64,000 nt of DNA from Variovorax jilinensis (GCF_030316885.1 NZ_JASZYQ010000007.1:124001-188000); one strand, 5' to 3'. Shown: positions 50,133-59,094, counted from the stretch's first letter. A program made the numbers and translations. Notes: a model not told the origin generated them from the sequence alone.

Positions 50133-51335
50133 TCAGTCCCAGGCCAGCTTGCAGGAGGTGTCTGGATCCCTGACCTTGTCCATGGTCTGCAGCACCTCAT
50201 GGCCGAAGCTGCCGTTGGGACGCTTGATGACCTTCGTGATGTAGATGTTCTGGATCACGTTGCCGTCCTTGGCATCGATCTTGAAGTAGCCGCGCGGGCT
50301 GTCGATCTCCGCGTCGATCATGGCCTGCCGCACTGCGGCCTTGTCCGAGACGTTGCCCTTGAGGCGACGGACCGCATCGATGATCAGGCGCATCGAGTCG
50401 TAGCCCGCCACGTCCACCGCGGCCGGTGGCCGGTTGTACTTCTTCTTGTAGGCAGCAACGAAGGCCTGGTTGCGCGGGGTGTCCATGCTCTGGACATACT
50501 GGCCGGAGCCGATGACGCCGATCGCGTTGTCCTTCAGGGCATCGAAGAAGAACTCGTCGGCGTTGCTCTGCGGACCGACCTGCTGCGGCTTCAGCTTCGC
50601 CTGGGCGTACTGGTTGATGAAATTGACCGTTCCGCTTCCGGGGATGAAGTTCCACACGACGTCCACGCCGTCACCCAGCCCGCGCAGCTTGGTCATGACG
50701 CTTGCGAAGTCCGCGGTTCCCATGGCGGGCCACTGCTCGTCGACGATCGTGCCGCCGCCCTTCTTGAAGCCGTCTGCGAAGGCACCGCCCATCTGCTTGC
50801 CAGCGACATAGTTCGAAGCCACGATGGCTGCGCGCTTGCCGAGCTTGCTCGATGCGTATTCGCCCATCGGGTAGTTCCATTGCCAGTTCGAGAACGAAGT
50901 GCGGATCACGTAGGGGCTGCAGAGTTCTCGTGTGAGCTCGTCGTTGCCGGCGTTGGCGATCAACAGGAAGGTCTTGGAGCGATGCACCTCGTCGCGAATG
51001 GCTGCGGCAACGTGCGAGGCCACCGGCCCCACGAGGAAATCGACCTTCTCGTCCTTCACATAGCGGCGCACCAGTTGCAGCGCGACCTTGGGATCGTTCT
51101 TGTCGTCCTCCTTGACGAGCACGATCTTGCGGCCCGCGACCGAGCCACCGGCCTCCTCGATAGCCAGGTTCATCCCGTCGAGGATCGCGTTTCCGTAGAC
51201 ACCCATGACCTGGGAAAAGGACAGCACGGTACCGATCTTCAGATCCTCGGCGGCTGTCGCCGAGATCGCGCCGAAGGCGAGCGTGGTGGCGAACGCTGCG
51301 CGGGCGCAGGTCAAGGATTTCTTGATTGGGTTCAT
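50133..51335 (-). CDS. ABC transporter periplasmic binding protein (LivJ/K-like)
   Basis: 400 residues from ATG 51335, with GGAGA upstream. An N-terminal signal peptide runs through ATTLAFGAISATA; the mature part begins AEDLKIGTVLSFSQVMGVYG, and IEEAGGSVAGRKIVLVKEDD, VDFLVGPVASHVAAAIRDEV and VWNFIPGSGTVNFINQYAQA are Leu/Ile/Val-binding (Peripla_BP_6) features. Members in aromatic operons bind substituted benzoates or related acids. It precedes livH by 13 bases, forming the full importer. Confidence 0.92.
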   Translation of the reverse strand: MNPIKKSLTCARAAFATTLAFGAISATAAEDLKIGTVLSFSQVMGVYGNAILDGMNLAIEEAGGSVAGRKIVLVKEDDKNDPKVALQLVRRYVKDEKVDFLVGPVASHVAAAIRDEVHRSKTFLLIANAGNDELTRELCSPYVIRTSFSNWQWNYPMGEYASSKLGKRAAIVASNYVAGKQMGGAFADGFKKGGGTIVDEQWPAMGTADFASVMTKLRGLGDGVDVVWNFIPGSGTVNFINQYAQAKLKPQQVGPQSNADEFFFDALKDNAIGVIGSGQYVQSMDTPRNQAFVAAYKKKYNRPPAAVDVAGYDSMRLIIDAVRRLKGNVSDKAAVRQAMIDAEIDSPRGYFKIDAKDGNVIQNIYITKVIKRPNGSFGHEVLQTMDKVRDPDTSCKLAWD

Positions 51336-51379
51336 CTTGTCTCCGTCGAAAGTTGGTGGGTTTGTGTTTGCCTGCTCGC

Positions 51380-52873
51380 CTACTGATCCAGCTTGACCAT
51401 GACTGCCTTGGTCTCGAAGTACTCTTGAATGTGTTCGTTGCCCGACTCGCGGCCGAATCCGCTCATCTTGTAGCCACCGAAAGGAACGGCCGGATCGAGC
51501 ACCTGATAGCAGTTGACCCACACCGTCCCGGTCCGCAGGCCCTTCGCGACGAGGTGCGCGTTGTTGAGATCACGGGTCCAGACCCCACCGCCCAGGCCGT
51601 ACTCGCTGTCGTTGCCGCGTGCGATCACTTCATCGATGTCGTCGAATGCAAGTGCGGCGGCAACGGGGCCGAAGATCTCCTCCCTTGCGATGCGCATGTC
51701 GTCGGCAACGTCGACGAACAGGGTCGGAGGCACGAAGTAGCCGTCGGCCAGCGCCCCCTCCGTGAGCCGGGCGCCACCTGCCAGCGCACGTGCGCCCTGC
51801 TCCTTGCCGACCTGCAGATAGCCGCACACGCGATCGAGCTGCTCCGAGGACACGAGGGGACCCATCTGCGTGCTCTCATCCAGGGGATCGCCGACGCGAA
51901 TGCCCTTCGCAAAAGCGGCGACCCGCTCCACGAATTCGTCGTAGATGGGCCGTTGCACGAACATGCGCGTGCCCGCGCTGCAGATCTGGCCGGAGTTCAT
52001 GTAGACCGCCATGGCGGCGCCGGCAACGGCAATGTCCATGTTCGCGTCGGCAAACACGATGTTGGCCGACTTGCCGCCGAGCTCCATCGACAGTCGCTTC
52101 AGGTTGCCGGCGGAAGCACGCACGATCTTGCGGCCCACTTCCGTCGATCCCGTGAAGGCGATCTTGTCGACGCCAGGGTGCTCCGCGAGGGCCGCACCGG
52201 CATCGCCCAGCCCCACCACGACGTTCACGACGCCATCGGGGATGCCTGCCTCGATGCACAGCTCGGCCAGCCGCAGGGCCGAGAGCGGCGTCTGCTCTGC
52301 TGGCTTGAGAACCACGGTGCACCCCGAAGCCAGCACCGGGCACAGCTTCCAGATCGCCATGCCGATCGGACCGTTCCAGGGGTTGATCGCACCCACCACG
52401 CCCACCGGCTCCTTGAGCGTGTAGGTCAGAGAATCGTGAGGCATGAAAGAGCTGTTGATCGTCTCGCCGTGCGTGGAGGTAGCCAGGCCGCCGTAGTAGC
52501 GCAGCAATGCGCCCGCGCGCTTGCGCCCGAGGATCGTGCGCGAGATCGGCGCCCCCAGATCGAGCGTATCGAGCATGGCCAGTTCGTCGTGGTGACGATC
52601 GACCAGGTCCGCGAGCCGCGACATCACCTGCTGGCGGTCGGCGGGACGCCACTTGCTCCAGGGGCCTTCGAAAGCGCGCCGCGCAGCTTTCACGGCGACG
52701 TCGATGTCTTCGGCTGCGCCCTGCGAGACCTCGGCCAGCACCTTGCCGGTGGCTGGATTGATGGTCTGAAACGTCTTGCCCGACAGTGCAGGGACGTGCT
52801 TGCCATCGATGTACAGGAGCTTCGGGCCTCCCTCAAGAAAGGCCGGAAACGGCCGCGTGCTGCTTGGCTGCAT
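51380..52873 (-). CDS. NAD(P)-dependent aldehyde dehydrogenase
   Basis: 497 residues, full ALDH length. Catalytic features: NPWNGPIGMAIWKL (active-site Asn), FTGSTEVGRKIV (cofactor), the general-base Glu in SMELGGKSANIVF and the nucleophile Cys in NSGQICSAGTRMF. It oxidises an aldehyde, probably that made by the GMC enzyme of the same operon, to the acid. First gene of the eight-gene minus-strand operon that goes on to the Liv importer, GMC oxidoreductase and epoxide hydrolase. No clear ribosome site is seen. Confidence 0.93.
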   Translation of the reverse strand: MQPSSTRPFPAFLEGGPKLLYIDGKHVPALSGKTFQTINPATGKVLAEVSQGAAEDIDVAVKAARRAFEGPWSKWRPADRQQVMSRLADLVDRHHDELAMLDTLDLGAPISRTILGRKRAGALLRYYGGLATSTHGETINSSFMPHDSLTYTLKEPVGVVGAINPWNGPIGMAIWKLCPVLASGCTVVLKPAEQTPLSALRLAELCIEAGIPDGVVNVVVGLGDAGAALAEHPGVDKIAFTGSTEVGRKIVRASAGNLKRLSMELGGKSANIVFADANMDIAVAGAAMAVYMNSGQICSAGTRMFVQRPIYDEFVERVAAFAKGIRVGDPLDESTQMGPLVSSEQLDRVCGYLQVGKEQGARALAGGARLTEGALADGYFVPPTLFVDVADDMRIAREEIFGPVAAALAFDDIDEVIARGNDSEYGLGGGVWTRDLNNAHLVAKGLRTGTVWVNCYQVLDPAVPFGGYKMSGFGRESGNEHIQEYFETKAVMVKLDQ

Positions 52874-53195
52874 GGATTTATGGCTGAAGGAGGAAAAGCC
52901 GCTCGGGCACGAATGGCCAGGCGGGTCAGAAGAGACGGAATTCGCGATGGCTGCGCCGACTGGGTCGACTACGCCGCAGAGCCAGCGGCTGCAGGGGCGG
53001 CGAGGGGCAACGGCGTCGGATCGATCTCATCGTGTTTGTCTCCAGAGCGGTCTCTCTTCAGGACCGCTTCTCATGAATGTCTGGGAGGCAATGTACGTTG
53101 ATTGGATCAACCATTGAATTCAAAAGGTCGAATGGCTATTCAAAAACCGGAAGTCCGATGCCGCAACCCACGCCCTCAGCGACCGGAGGGTCGCG
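52874..53195. other. Non-coding gap upstream of the aldehyde dehydrogenase operon
   Basis: No gene could be supported in these 322 bases. They contain the inverted repeat AGCGGTC...GACCGCT (53046-53068, loop of nine bases, no T run) and a cluster of palindromes at 53097-53141. The region must hold the promoter for the eight-gene operon and the 3' end signal of the LysR-type gene. Confidence 0.6.
53097..53123. promoter_or_regulatory. Adjacent palindromes upstream of the aldehyde dehydrogenase operon
   Basis: GTTGATTGGATCAAC (53097-53111) is a perfect 15-base inverted repeat, followed by TTGAATTCAA (53114-53123), also perfect. A third, GAATGGCTATTC, is just beyond. They lie about 220 bases before the operon start and 70-100 bases after the LysR-type gene. 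Candidate operators; the reader could be the double-HTH regulator. Confidence 0.4.
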
Positions 53196-54479
53196 TCAGA
53201 TCCAGGGCGCTTCGATCAGGGGCTTGCGGCTTGCCGTAGCGCCGAGCCCGGCAGAGGCCTCGCGCAGCAGCTCGAGAAAGCGACTCTGGCCGCTGGTCGG
53301 ACGCCAGCTCTGCCGCATGGTTGTGCCGATGGTCGGCATGCTTCCGGCCAGGGGCTCGCCGATGCGCGCGAGCAGACCGCTTCGGATCTGGAGTGCGACC
53401 TGATCCGGCATCGCGAGCGTCAACATGTCGCTGCTGGTCAACAGGCGGCCGATGATCATGATCGAGCCGCATTCCACCGGCACCTGTGGCCGGTCGATCG
53501 GGAACAGGCGCTCCCATTCCGCGCGCAATGGCGATGTCTCGGGAGCGATGATCCAGGGGTATTCCCCCAATGTCGCGTTGCCGGGATTGTCCCGGCCCAC
53601 CAGCGCATGCTGATGCCCTGCCACGATGATCGGCGCCTCCGTGTAGAGTGGCATCGACCTGAGATCCGAAATGCCCTCGACGGGCAGCTCGCCCACGATG
53701 AGATCGATCACGCCATCGCGCAGCGACTCCACAAGTTCACCCCAGTTGCCCTCGAGCACGCGAAAGCTCGCGGGAAAGCGCTCCGCAACCATCATCGACA
53801 TGGCCTCGGGAACGAGGAACGCCCTCGCCAGTGGCGTCGTGCCGATCGATATGGTCGGACTGTGCGGATCCAGTCCGAGCTCCGACAGCGCCGCCTGCAA
53901 CTCCTTTACCGCCAGCCAGCAGCTGCGCGCGAAGCGCCGGCCGCCGAAGGACATGTGCACTCCGCGACCCCTTCGCTCCACGAGCCTCTTGCCGAGCGCT
54001 TCTTCCAATTCACGCACGGCCCGATGCACCGCGGCCTGCGACAGGCCGAGATCCGTCGCGGTCGCCGTGAAGCTTCCCGCCTTGAAGAGGCCGAGGAAAG
54101 CGCGCAGCTGGGTCATCGTCAAACGCCGATCGGGCTCGAAGGTGGTCCCGGCGATGAGCCTGCTGCCCGCCGTCAGGTGCTGCATGCTCGCGGTTGCCCT
54201 TTCAAGCACCAAGCGGCCCGCCGGCGTCGGATCGATCCCGTCCGAGCGGCGCTCGAACAACACCTCGCCGAGCTGGCCCTCGAGCTTCAGGATGCCCTGG
54301 GTCAGCGCCGGCTGGCTGATGCTCAGGGCGATCGCGGCGGCACTGATGCTGCCGTGCTCGTGCACGGCGATCAACCCGCGCAGATGACGCAGGTTCAGGT
54401 GGAAGGCCGTCGTCATCGCATCGCGACCGACGGACCGTGAGCTCTTTGGCTGATCCATGTTTGCGGACTGGCTGGGCAT
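53196..54479 (-). CDS. LysR-type regulator with two tandem helix-turn-helix domains
   Basis: 427 residues, about 120 longer than a normal LysR protein. Two LysR-like winged helices are seen: residues 28-87 (LRHLRGLIAVHEHGSISAAA, SISQPALTQGILKLEGQLGE, LFERRSDGIDPTPAG) and 120-179 (MTQLRAFLGLFKAGSFTATA, LGLSQAAVHRAVRELEEALG, LVERRGRGVHMSFGG). A LysR effector domain follows from about residue 205. It is divergent from the VanA-like oxygenase at 54641 and may control both this cluster and the operon behind it. Later ATGs at 54458 and 54416 are alternatives. Confidence 0.88.
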   Translation of the reverse strand: MPSQSANMDQPKSSRSVGRDAMTTAFHLNLRHLRGLIAVHEHGSISAAAIALSISQPALTQGILKLEGQLGEVLFERRSDGIDPTPAGRLVLERATASMQHLTAGSRLIAGTTFEPDRRLTMTQLRAFLGLFKAGSFTATATDLGLSQAAVHRAVRELEEALGKRLVERRGRGVHMSFGGRRFARSCWLAVKELQAALSELGLDPHSPTISIGTTPLARAFLVPEAMSMMVAERFPASFRVLEGNWGELVESLRDGVIDLIVGELPVEGISDLRSMPLYTEAPIIVAGHQHALVGRDNPGNATLGEYPWIIAPETSPLRAEWERLFPIDRPQVPVECGSIMIIGRLLTSSDMLTLAMPDQVALQIRSGLLARIGEPLAGSMPTIGTTMRQSWRPTSGQSRFLELLREASAGLGATASRKPLIEAPWI

Positions 54480-54640
54480 CGGCCACTATAGATCAATCGA
54501 GTCGAGACTTCCGGTTATTGAATGGTAGGTGGCTCATTTGAATCACGTCCCAGGCGTTGCATGCCTAACATCCAAACGCACCGACGCCGACCCCCCCACT
54601 ACACACGGCGCGGGCCTGAATAACAAGGATTGGAGACAAG

Positions 54641-55678
54641 ATGTTCCTTCGCAACATGTGGTACGTGGCCGGCTTCTCGGCGGACGTGCAACCCGGCAAA
54701 TGTCTCGCCCGACGCTTTCTCAACGAACCCGTCGTCCTGTTCCGGACCGCGGCGGGCGTGCTGAGTGCCCTGACAGACCGTTGCAGCCACCGCGCGATGC
54801 CTCTCAGTGAGGGTCATGTGGACGGCGAGATCATCCGCTGTCCCTATCACGGCCTGGAATTCAACACCACCGGAGGCTGCGCCCGCATTCCAGGGCAGGA
54901 ACGCATCCCTGCCGCCGCGGCCGTACGCGCCTATCCCGTCTGCGAGCGCGACGAGTTCATATGGATCTGGATGGGCGAGCCCGAAAAGGCGGACACCAGC
55001 CTGATCATAAGCAACGCCGAGCACGGCGATCCGACCTGGAGTTGGCGCCCCTACTACATGCACGTGAAGTCGAACTGGCAATTGCTGGTCGACAACATCC
55101 TCGACCTCACGCACGTCGCATACATCCACGCCAACACCATCGGCGGCAATCCGCAGACGCACTTCAGCGCCAACGTGTCCGTCGAGTTCGATGGAAGCAA
55201 GGTGACGCTGCTGCGAAAGATGCCCGACTCGGTGCCGCCCAAGACCTACATCGCCGCCGGCGGATTCAAGGGCAACGTCGACCGCTGGCAGATGGTCGAG
55301 TATCAGCCGGCCAACGGCAACGTGCTGCGGGTCAACGCCGGAGCGTGCGACGTGGGAACCGGTGCCTACGAAGGGCGACGCGACAACGGCTTTGTCCTTC
55401 TGAACGTCCATGGCGTCACGCCGGAGACCGACACCACGACCCACTACATCTGGACCATCTGCACCAATGCACCACGCGAATCCGGCGTGCCCGAAAACCT
55501 GTTCGACCAGTTCTACGAAACCATCTGCGAGGACGAACGCGCCTTGGAGGCGCAACAGCGTCGCATCAACGACATGCCCGACATGCGCTTCGTCGGCATT
55601 GCCAGCGACGGCGCAGTGAACCGGGCCCGCATGCTGCTCGACGGCATGAAGAAGGAAGAAGCCGCCGAGGCTGCCTAG
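54641..55678 (+). CDS. Rieske oxygenase, vanillate O-demethylase (VanA)-like
   Basis: 345 residues, VanA length. Rieske ligands are C48-x-H50 and C67-x2-H70 (RCSHRAMPL, RCPYHGLEF); the iron site D155-x2-H158-x4-H163 is in DNILDLTHVAYIH. The start MFLRNMWYVAGFSADV is that of VanA/DdmC-type monooxygenases, which demethylate aromatic methyl ethers such as vanillate or dicamba. GGAGA precedes the ATG. The reductase it needs is probably the one at 57157, after a second oxygenase; substrate cannot be fixed by reading. Confidence 0.92.
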   Translation: MFLRNMWYVAGFSADVQPGKCLARRFLNEPVVLFRTAAGVLSALTDRCSHRAMPLSEGHVDGEIIRCPYHGLEFNTTGGCARIPGQERIPAAAAVRAYPVCERDEFIWIWMGEPEKADTSLIISNAEHGDPTWSWRPYYMHVKSNWQLLVDNILDLTHVAYIHANTIGGNPQTHFSANVSVEFDGSKVTLLRKMPDSVPPKTYIAAGGFKGNVDRWQMVEYQPANGNVLRVNAGACDVGTGAYEGRRDNGFVLLNVHGVTPETDTTTHYIWTICTNAPRESGVPENLFDQFYETICEDERALEAQQRRINDMPDMRFVGIASDGAVNRARMLLDGMKKEEAAEAA

Positions 55679-55713
55679 CCGAGGCCTCCGGCCTTCGCGG
55701 CGAGACGGTCATC

Positions 55714-55733
55714 GGGCGGCCTCGGTGCCGCCC
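55714..55733. other. Strong stem-loop between the two Rieske oxygenase genes
   Basis: GGGCGGC-CTCGGT-GCCGCCC forms a perfect seven-pair GC stem with a six-base loop, in the 166-base gap after the VanA-like gene. A shorter hairpin, AGGCC-TCC-GGCCT, precedes it. There is no T run, so it could attenuate or protect the mRNA rather than end it, and may set different levels for the two oxygenases. Confidence 0.4.
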
Positions 55734-55844
55734 GCTTCCTCCGAAGCGTCGCGCGCACAGGTTCAGCCAGCCAGATTCTTGCAAGGTCAGTAGCGATCTT
55801 GCTTCTCATCACGCGGCCGCGGCCGCAACGTTCATGGAGACGAT

Positions 55845-57146
55845 ATGAAACACGAAGACAGTGTCGATCTGACACGAGTGGGACCGGGCACGGTCATGGG
55901 TGAATTCATGCGGCAGTACTGGATGCCTGCCGCCAAGTCTTCCGAGGTCGAGGCCGACAGGGAGCCCCTGCGCCTGATGCTGCTGGGAGAGAAATTGATC
56001 GCCTTCAGGGACTCCCAGGGACGCGTCGGCATTCTCGACCATCGCTGCCCGCACCGCTGCGCGTCGCTGTTCCTCGGACGGAACGAAGAGAGCGGCATTC
56101 GATGCGTCTACCACGGCTGGAAGTTCGATGTCGATGGTCACTGCGTCGACATGCCCAATGTGCCGGCCCGCCAGGACTTCAAGGACAAGGTTCACGCCAA
56201 GGCCTATCGGACCGCGGAACGAAACGGCCTCATCTGGGTGTACATGGGCAAGGAGCAGGCCTCCCCTCCTCCCCTGCCCAACATGGAAGCCAACCTGATC
56301 CCCGATGCCGACATCTGGTGCCTGCAGCGCGAATGCAACTGGCTCCAGGCGCTCGAGGGCGACATCGACACTTCCCATGTCGGCTTCCTTCACGTCGGCA
56401 TGCTGTCGCCCGACGATCTTCCCGAAGACCATCCCATGCGCCCGACCGTGGTGAATCGCACGCCGGAGTACGAGGTTCGGAGTACCGATTGGGGCGCGAT
56501 GTACGGCGGCTATCGTCCCAACGAAGATGGAAACATGTCATGGCGGGTCGCCCACTTCATGTTCCCCTTCTGGACGCAGACCCCGAACGCCCGCTTCGCC
56601 ACACGAGCCATCGCCCGCGCCTGGGTTCCGATCGACGACGAGCACAGCATGCTGTTCGACATTTCCGGCGGTGTCGACGAAGGCAATCCGGCCTACATTT
56701 CCACGCGCAAGAACGGCGAGCCTCTGTACGAGAAGTTCGTCTACGAGCCCAATACCAGCGACTGGTACGGTCGGTGGCGATGCGAGGACCGCGCGCACAA
56801 CGACTGGGGCATCGATCGAGATTCGCAGCGCAACGGTACCCAATACACCGGGATTGCCAACATCACGATCCAGGACCAGGCCGTCACCGAAAGCATGGGG
56901 CCGATCACCGACCACGACCACGAACACCTGGCCCCCACCGATCAGATGATCGCGCGCACCCGCCGCATCGTCCTCATGGCGGCGCGCGCTTGGCGCGACA
57001 AGGGCATCCTTCCGCCAGGATCCAATCAGCCGGACGTCTTCATGGGCGCGCGGGCCGGCTCGTTCCTGCATGACCCGACGGTCCCGCTCGACAAGGCCTA
57101 CCAAGAGCAGTTGGAGAAGGCCGTCCGCTGGAAAGCGGCTGCGTGA
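55845..57146 (+). CDS. Rieske oxygenase, alpha subunit (phthalate dioxygenase type)
   Basis: 433 residues. C68-x-H70 and C87-x2-H90 (RCPHRCASL, RCVYHGWKF) bind the cluster; D175-x2-H178-x4-H183 in EGDIDTSHVGFLHVG holds the mononuclear iron. The length and the MGEFMRQYWMPAA start match the phthalate 4,5-dioxygenase group and the gene at 36323. GGAGA stands before the ATG. It is followed by its reductase 10 bases later, then a binding protein and SDR, a complete oxygenase operon. Confidence 0.93.
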   Translation: MKHEDSVDLTRVGPGTVMGEFMRQYWMPAAKSSEVEADREPLRLMLLGEKLIAFRDSQGRVGILDHRCPHRCASLFLGRNEESGIRCVYHGWKFDVDGHCVDMPNVPARQDFKDKVHAKAYRTAERNGLIWVYMGKEQASPPPLPNMEANLIPDADIWCLQRECNWLQALEGDIDTSHVGFLHVGMLSPDDLPEDHPMRPTVVNRTPEYEVRSTDWGAMYGGYRPNEDGNMSWRVAHFMFPFWTQTPNARFATRAIARAWVPIDDEHSMLFDISGGVDEGNPAYISTRKNGEPLYEKFVYEPNTSDWYGRWRCEDRAHNDWGIDRDSQRNGTQYTGIANITIQDQAVTESMGPITDHDHEHLAPTDQMIARTRRIVLMAARAWRDKGILPPGSNQPDVFMGARAGSFLHDPTVPLDKAYQEQLEKAVRWKAAA

Positions 57147-57156
57147 GGACGATGTC

Positions 57157-58086
57157 ATGCAGCTGAGAATCCGTTCTGCACGCTGGGAGGCCGATCACAT
57201 CCTGGGCTTCCGGCTCGAACCCCTGCGTGGCGAGAATTTGCCGGCATTCACCGCAGGTTCGCACATCGAAGTCAGCCTCCAGCCCGGCCTGAAGCGCAGT
57301 TACTCGCTGTTGAACGATCCCGCCGAGCAGGACGTGTACGAGATCGGTGTCCAGCTCGATCCGGAGAGCAGAGGAGGATCGCAGCACATCCACGAGCACT
57401 GGCGGCCCGGTCAGGTCATCGAAGTGTCGGAGCCGCGCAATCTCTTTTCGCTCGACGAGGATGCGAGTCATTCGATCCTTATCGCGGGCGGCATCGGCAT
57501 CACGCCAATGCTGTCGATGATGGAACGCCTGAAGAGCCTCGGGCGCTCCTGGGAGCTGCGCTATGCGGTGCGCAGTCGCAATCGTGCGGCCTTCCTCGAG
57601 CGGCTGGAAGGGCTCGAGAACGTGCAGGTGACCATCGACGACGAGCCGTCGACGCCACGACTCGACCTTCAAGGGCTGATCCGGTCGGCACCTCCCAGGG
57701 CGCACGTGTACTGCTGCGGTCCGACAGGCATGCTCTCTGCGTTTCGGGAGCACGGCGGGCCACTGGGCGATCGGATGCATTTCGAGTATTTCGCATCGGA
57801 TGCGAAGGTCGCATGCGAAGGCGGCTATCGACTGCAGCTGCAGCGCAGCGGAAAGGTCATCGAAGTCGCGGCCGGTGACACGATGCTGGATGCACTGCTG
57901 GGTGCCGGCGTCGACGTCGGCTTCGCATGCTTCGAAGGCGTTTGCGGCAGTTGCCGCGTGCCGGTCCTCGATGGTGTACCCGACCACCGTGACCAGTTCC
58001 TGACTCAGGCAGAAAAGGACGCCAACAACGCGGTCATGGCCTGCTGTTCCGGCGCTCGCACCGCCTCCCTCACCCTGGATCTATAG
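57157..58086 (+). CDS. Oxygenase reductase, FMN-NAD(P)-[2Fe-2S] type (VanB-like)
   Basis: 309 residues from ATG 57157, which has GAGGA upstream; the part of the frame before it is inside the oxygenase gene. FMN site LKRSYSLLNDP, NAD domain LIAGGIGITPMLSMMERL and VYCCGPTGML, and C-terminal [2Fe-2S] domain FACFEGVCGSCRVPV with the last Cys in MACCSGA. It should serve the oxygenase upstream and probably the VanA-like oxygenase, which lacks a reductase of its own. Confidence 0.93.
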   Translation: MQLRIRSARWEADHILGFRLEPLRGENLPAFTAGSHIEVSLQPGLKRSYSLLNDPAEQDVYEIGVQLDPESRGGSQHIHEHWRPGQVIEVSEPRNLFSLDEDASHSILIAGGIGITPMLSMMERLKSLGRSWELRYAVRSRNRAAFLERLEGLENVQVTIDDEPSTPRLDLQGLIRSAPPRAHVYCCGPTGMLSAFREHGGPLGDRMHFEYFASDAKVACEGGYRLQLQRSGKVIEVAAGDTMLDALLGAGVDVGFACFEGVCGSCRVPVLDGVPDHRDQFLTQAEKDANNAVMACCSGARTASLTLDL

Positions 58087-58116
58087 GCTGGCGATCCGCC
58101 GCCGAGAAAGAGACAA

Positions 58117-59094
58117 ATGCGAAATCTATCCCGTCGCAGCATGCTGCGCATCATGTCCGCGACTGCCGTGGGCTCGACATTGGCCGGAGCCCAAGCAGCC
58201 GAGGCGTGGCCTTCACGCCCGATCAAGCTGATCGTCCCGTTCACGGCCGGAGGCAGTACCGACCAGCTGGCCCGCGCGATCCAGCAGCCGATGTCCGACA
58301 TGCTCGGGCAACCGGTCGTCGTCGACAACAAGGTTGGAGCCGGCGGATCGATCGGCACCGAGGCCGTATCGCGCGCAGCACCGGACGGCTACACGCTCGT
58401 GTTCGGGAACTCCGGCCCCAGCGCAGTCACTTCGCTGCTGCGCAAGCTGCCCTACGATGTGCAAGCCGACTTCAGGCCCGTTTCGCTGGTAGCCGTAGTG
58501 CCGCTTGCGCTCATTGTCTCCAACAAGCTGCCGGTGCGCGACCTGAAGGAGTTCCTCGTCTACGCCAAGAAGCCGGGCAGCAACGTGAACTACGGTTCGG
58601 TCGGGATCGGGTCCATGGCCCATCTCACCGGCGAGTACTTCAACGAGGCTGCGGGGCTGCGCATGCAGCACATCCCCTATGGCGGAGGCTCTGCGCTGAG
58701 CGCGGCGATCCTCGGCGGTGAACTGGAAGCGGGCTGGTTCAATCCCCTCGACGGAACTGCGCTGGTGGCTTCCGGGAAGGCCCGGTATCTCGCGGTCGCC
58801 ACGCCGCAGCGACTGCCCTGGATGGCCGATGTCCCAGCGATCAGCGAGGTGGTTCCGGGTTTCGAGAGCAGCGCCTGGTTCGGCGTCCTGGCGCCCAAAG
58901 GCACGCCCGACCCGATCGTGCGACGCCTCAACGAGGTCATCGTGGCCGCCGTCGCACGGTCCGAGGTGCGCAAGCTGATCGAGGACAAGATGGCAGAACC
59001 CCGGAGCAGTTCGCCCGACGAGCTGGCGTCGATCATCCAGCGCGAGATCTCGCAGTGGAAGCCTGTCATCACACGCAACAACATAAAGCTCTGA
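58117..59094 (+). CDS. Bug/TctC-type periplasmic substrate-binding protein, possible Tat signal
   Basis: 325 residues. The N-terminus MRNLSRRSMLRIMSATAVGS has a twin-arginine-like SRRSML, hinting at Tat export. Motifs: WPSRPIKLIVPFTAGGSTDQ, VVVDNKVGAGGSIGTEAVSR, DGYTLVFGNSGPSAV. It is a clear paralogue of 33826-34803, also beside a Rieske oxygenase set. Located 30 bases after the reductase in the oxygenase operon. Confidence 0.92.
   Translation: MRNLSRRSMLRIMSATAVGSTLAGAQAAEAWPSRPIKLIVPFTAGGSTDQLARAIQQPMSDMLGQPVVVDNKVGAGGSIGTEAVSRAAPDGYTLVFGNSGPSAVTSLLRKLPYDVQADFRPVSLVAVVPLALIVSNKLPVRDLKEFLVYAKKPGSNVNYGSVGIGSMAHLTGEYFNEAAGLRMQHIPYGGGSALSAAILGGELEAGWFNPLDGTALVASGKARYLAVATPQRLPWMADVPAISEVVPGFESSAWFGVLAPKGTPDPIVRRLNEVIVAAVARSEVRKLIEDKMAEPRSSSPDELASIIQREISQWKPVITRNNIKL

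Noticed and set aside
51326..53101. 591-codon plus-strand frame opposite the aldehyde dehydrogenase, with a tail into the gap
   Set aside because: Most of it is the complement of a clear ALDH gene. The 60-codon tail from 52913 has no similarity I recognise and no support beyond an AGGAGG sequence some distance upstream.
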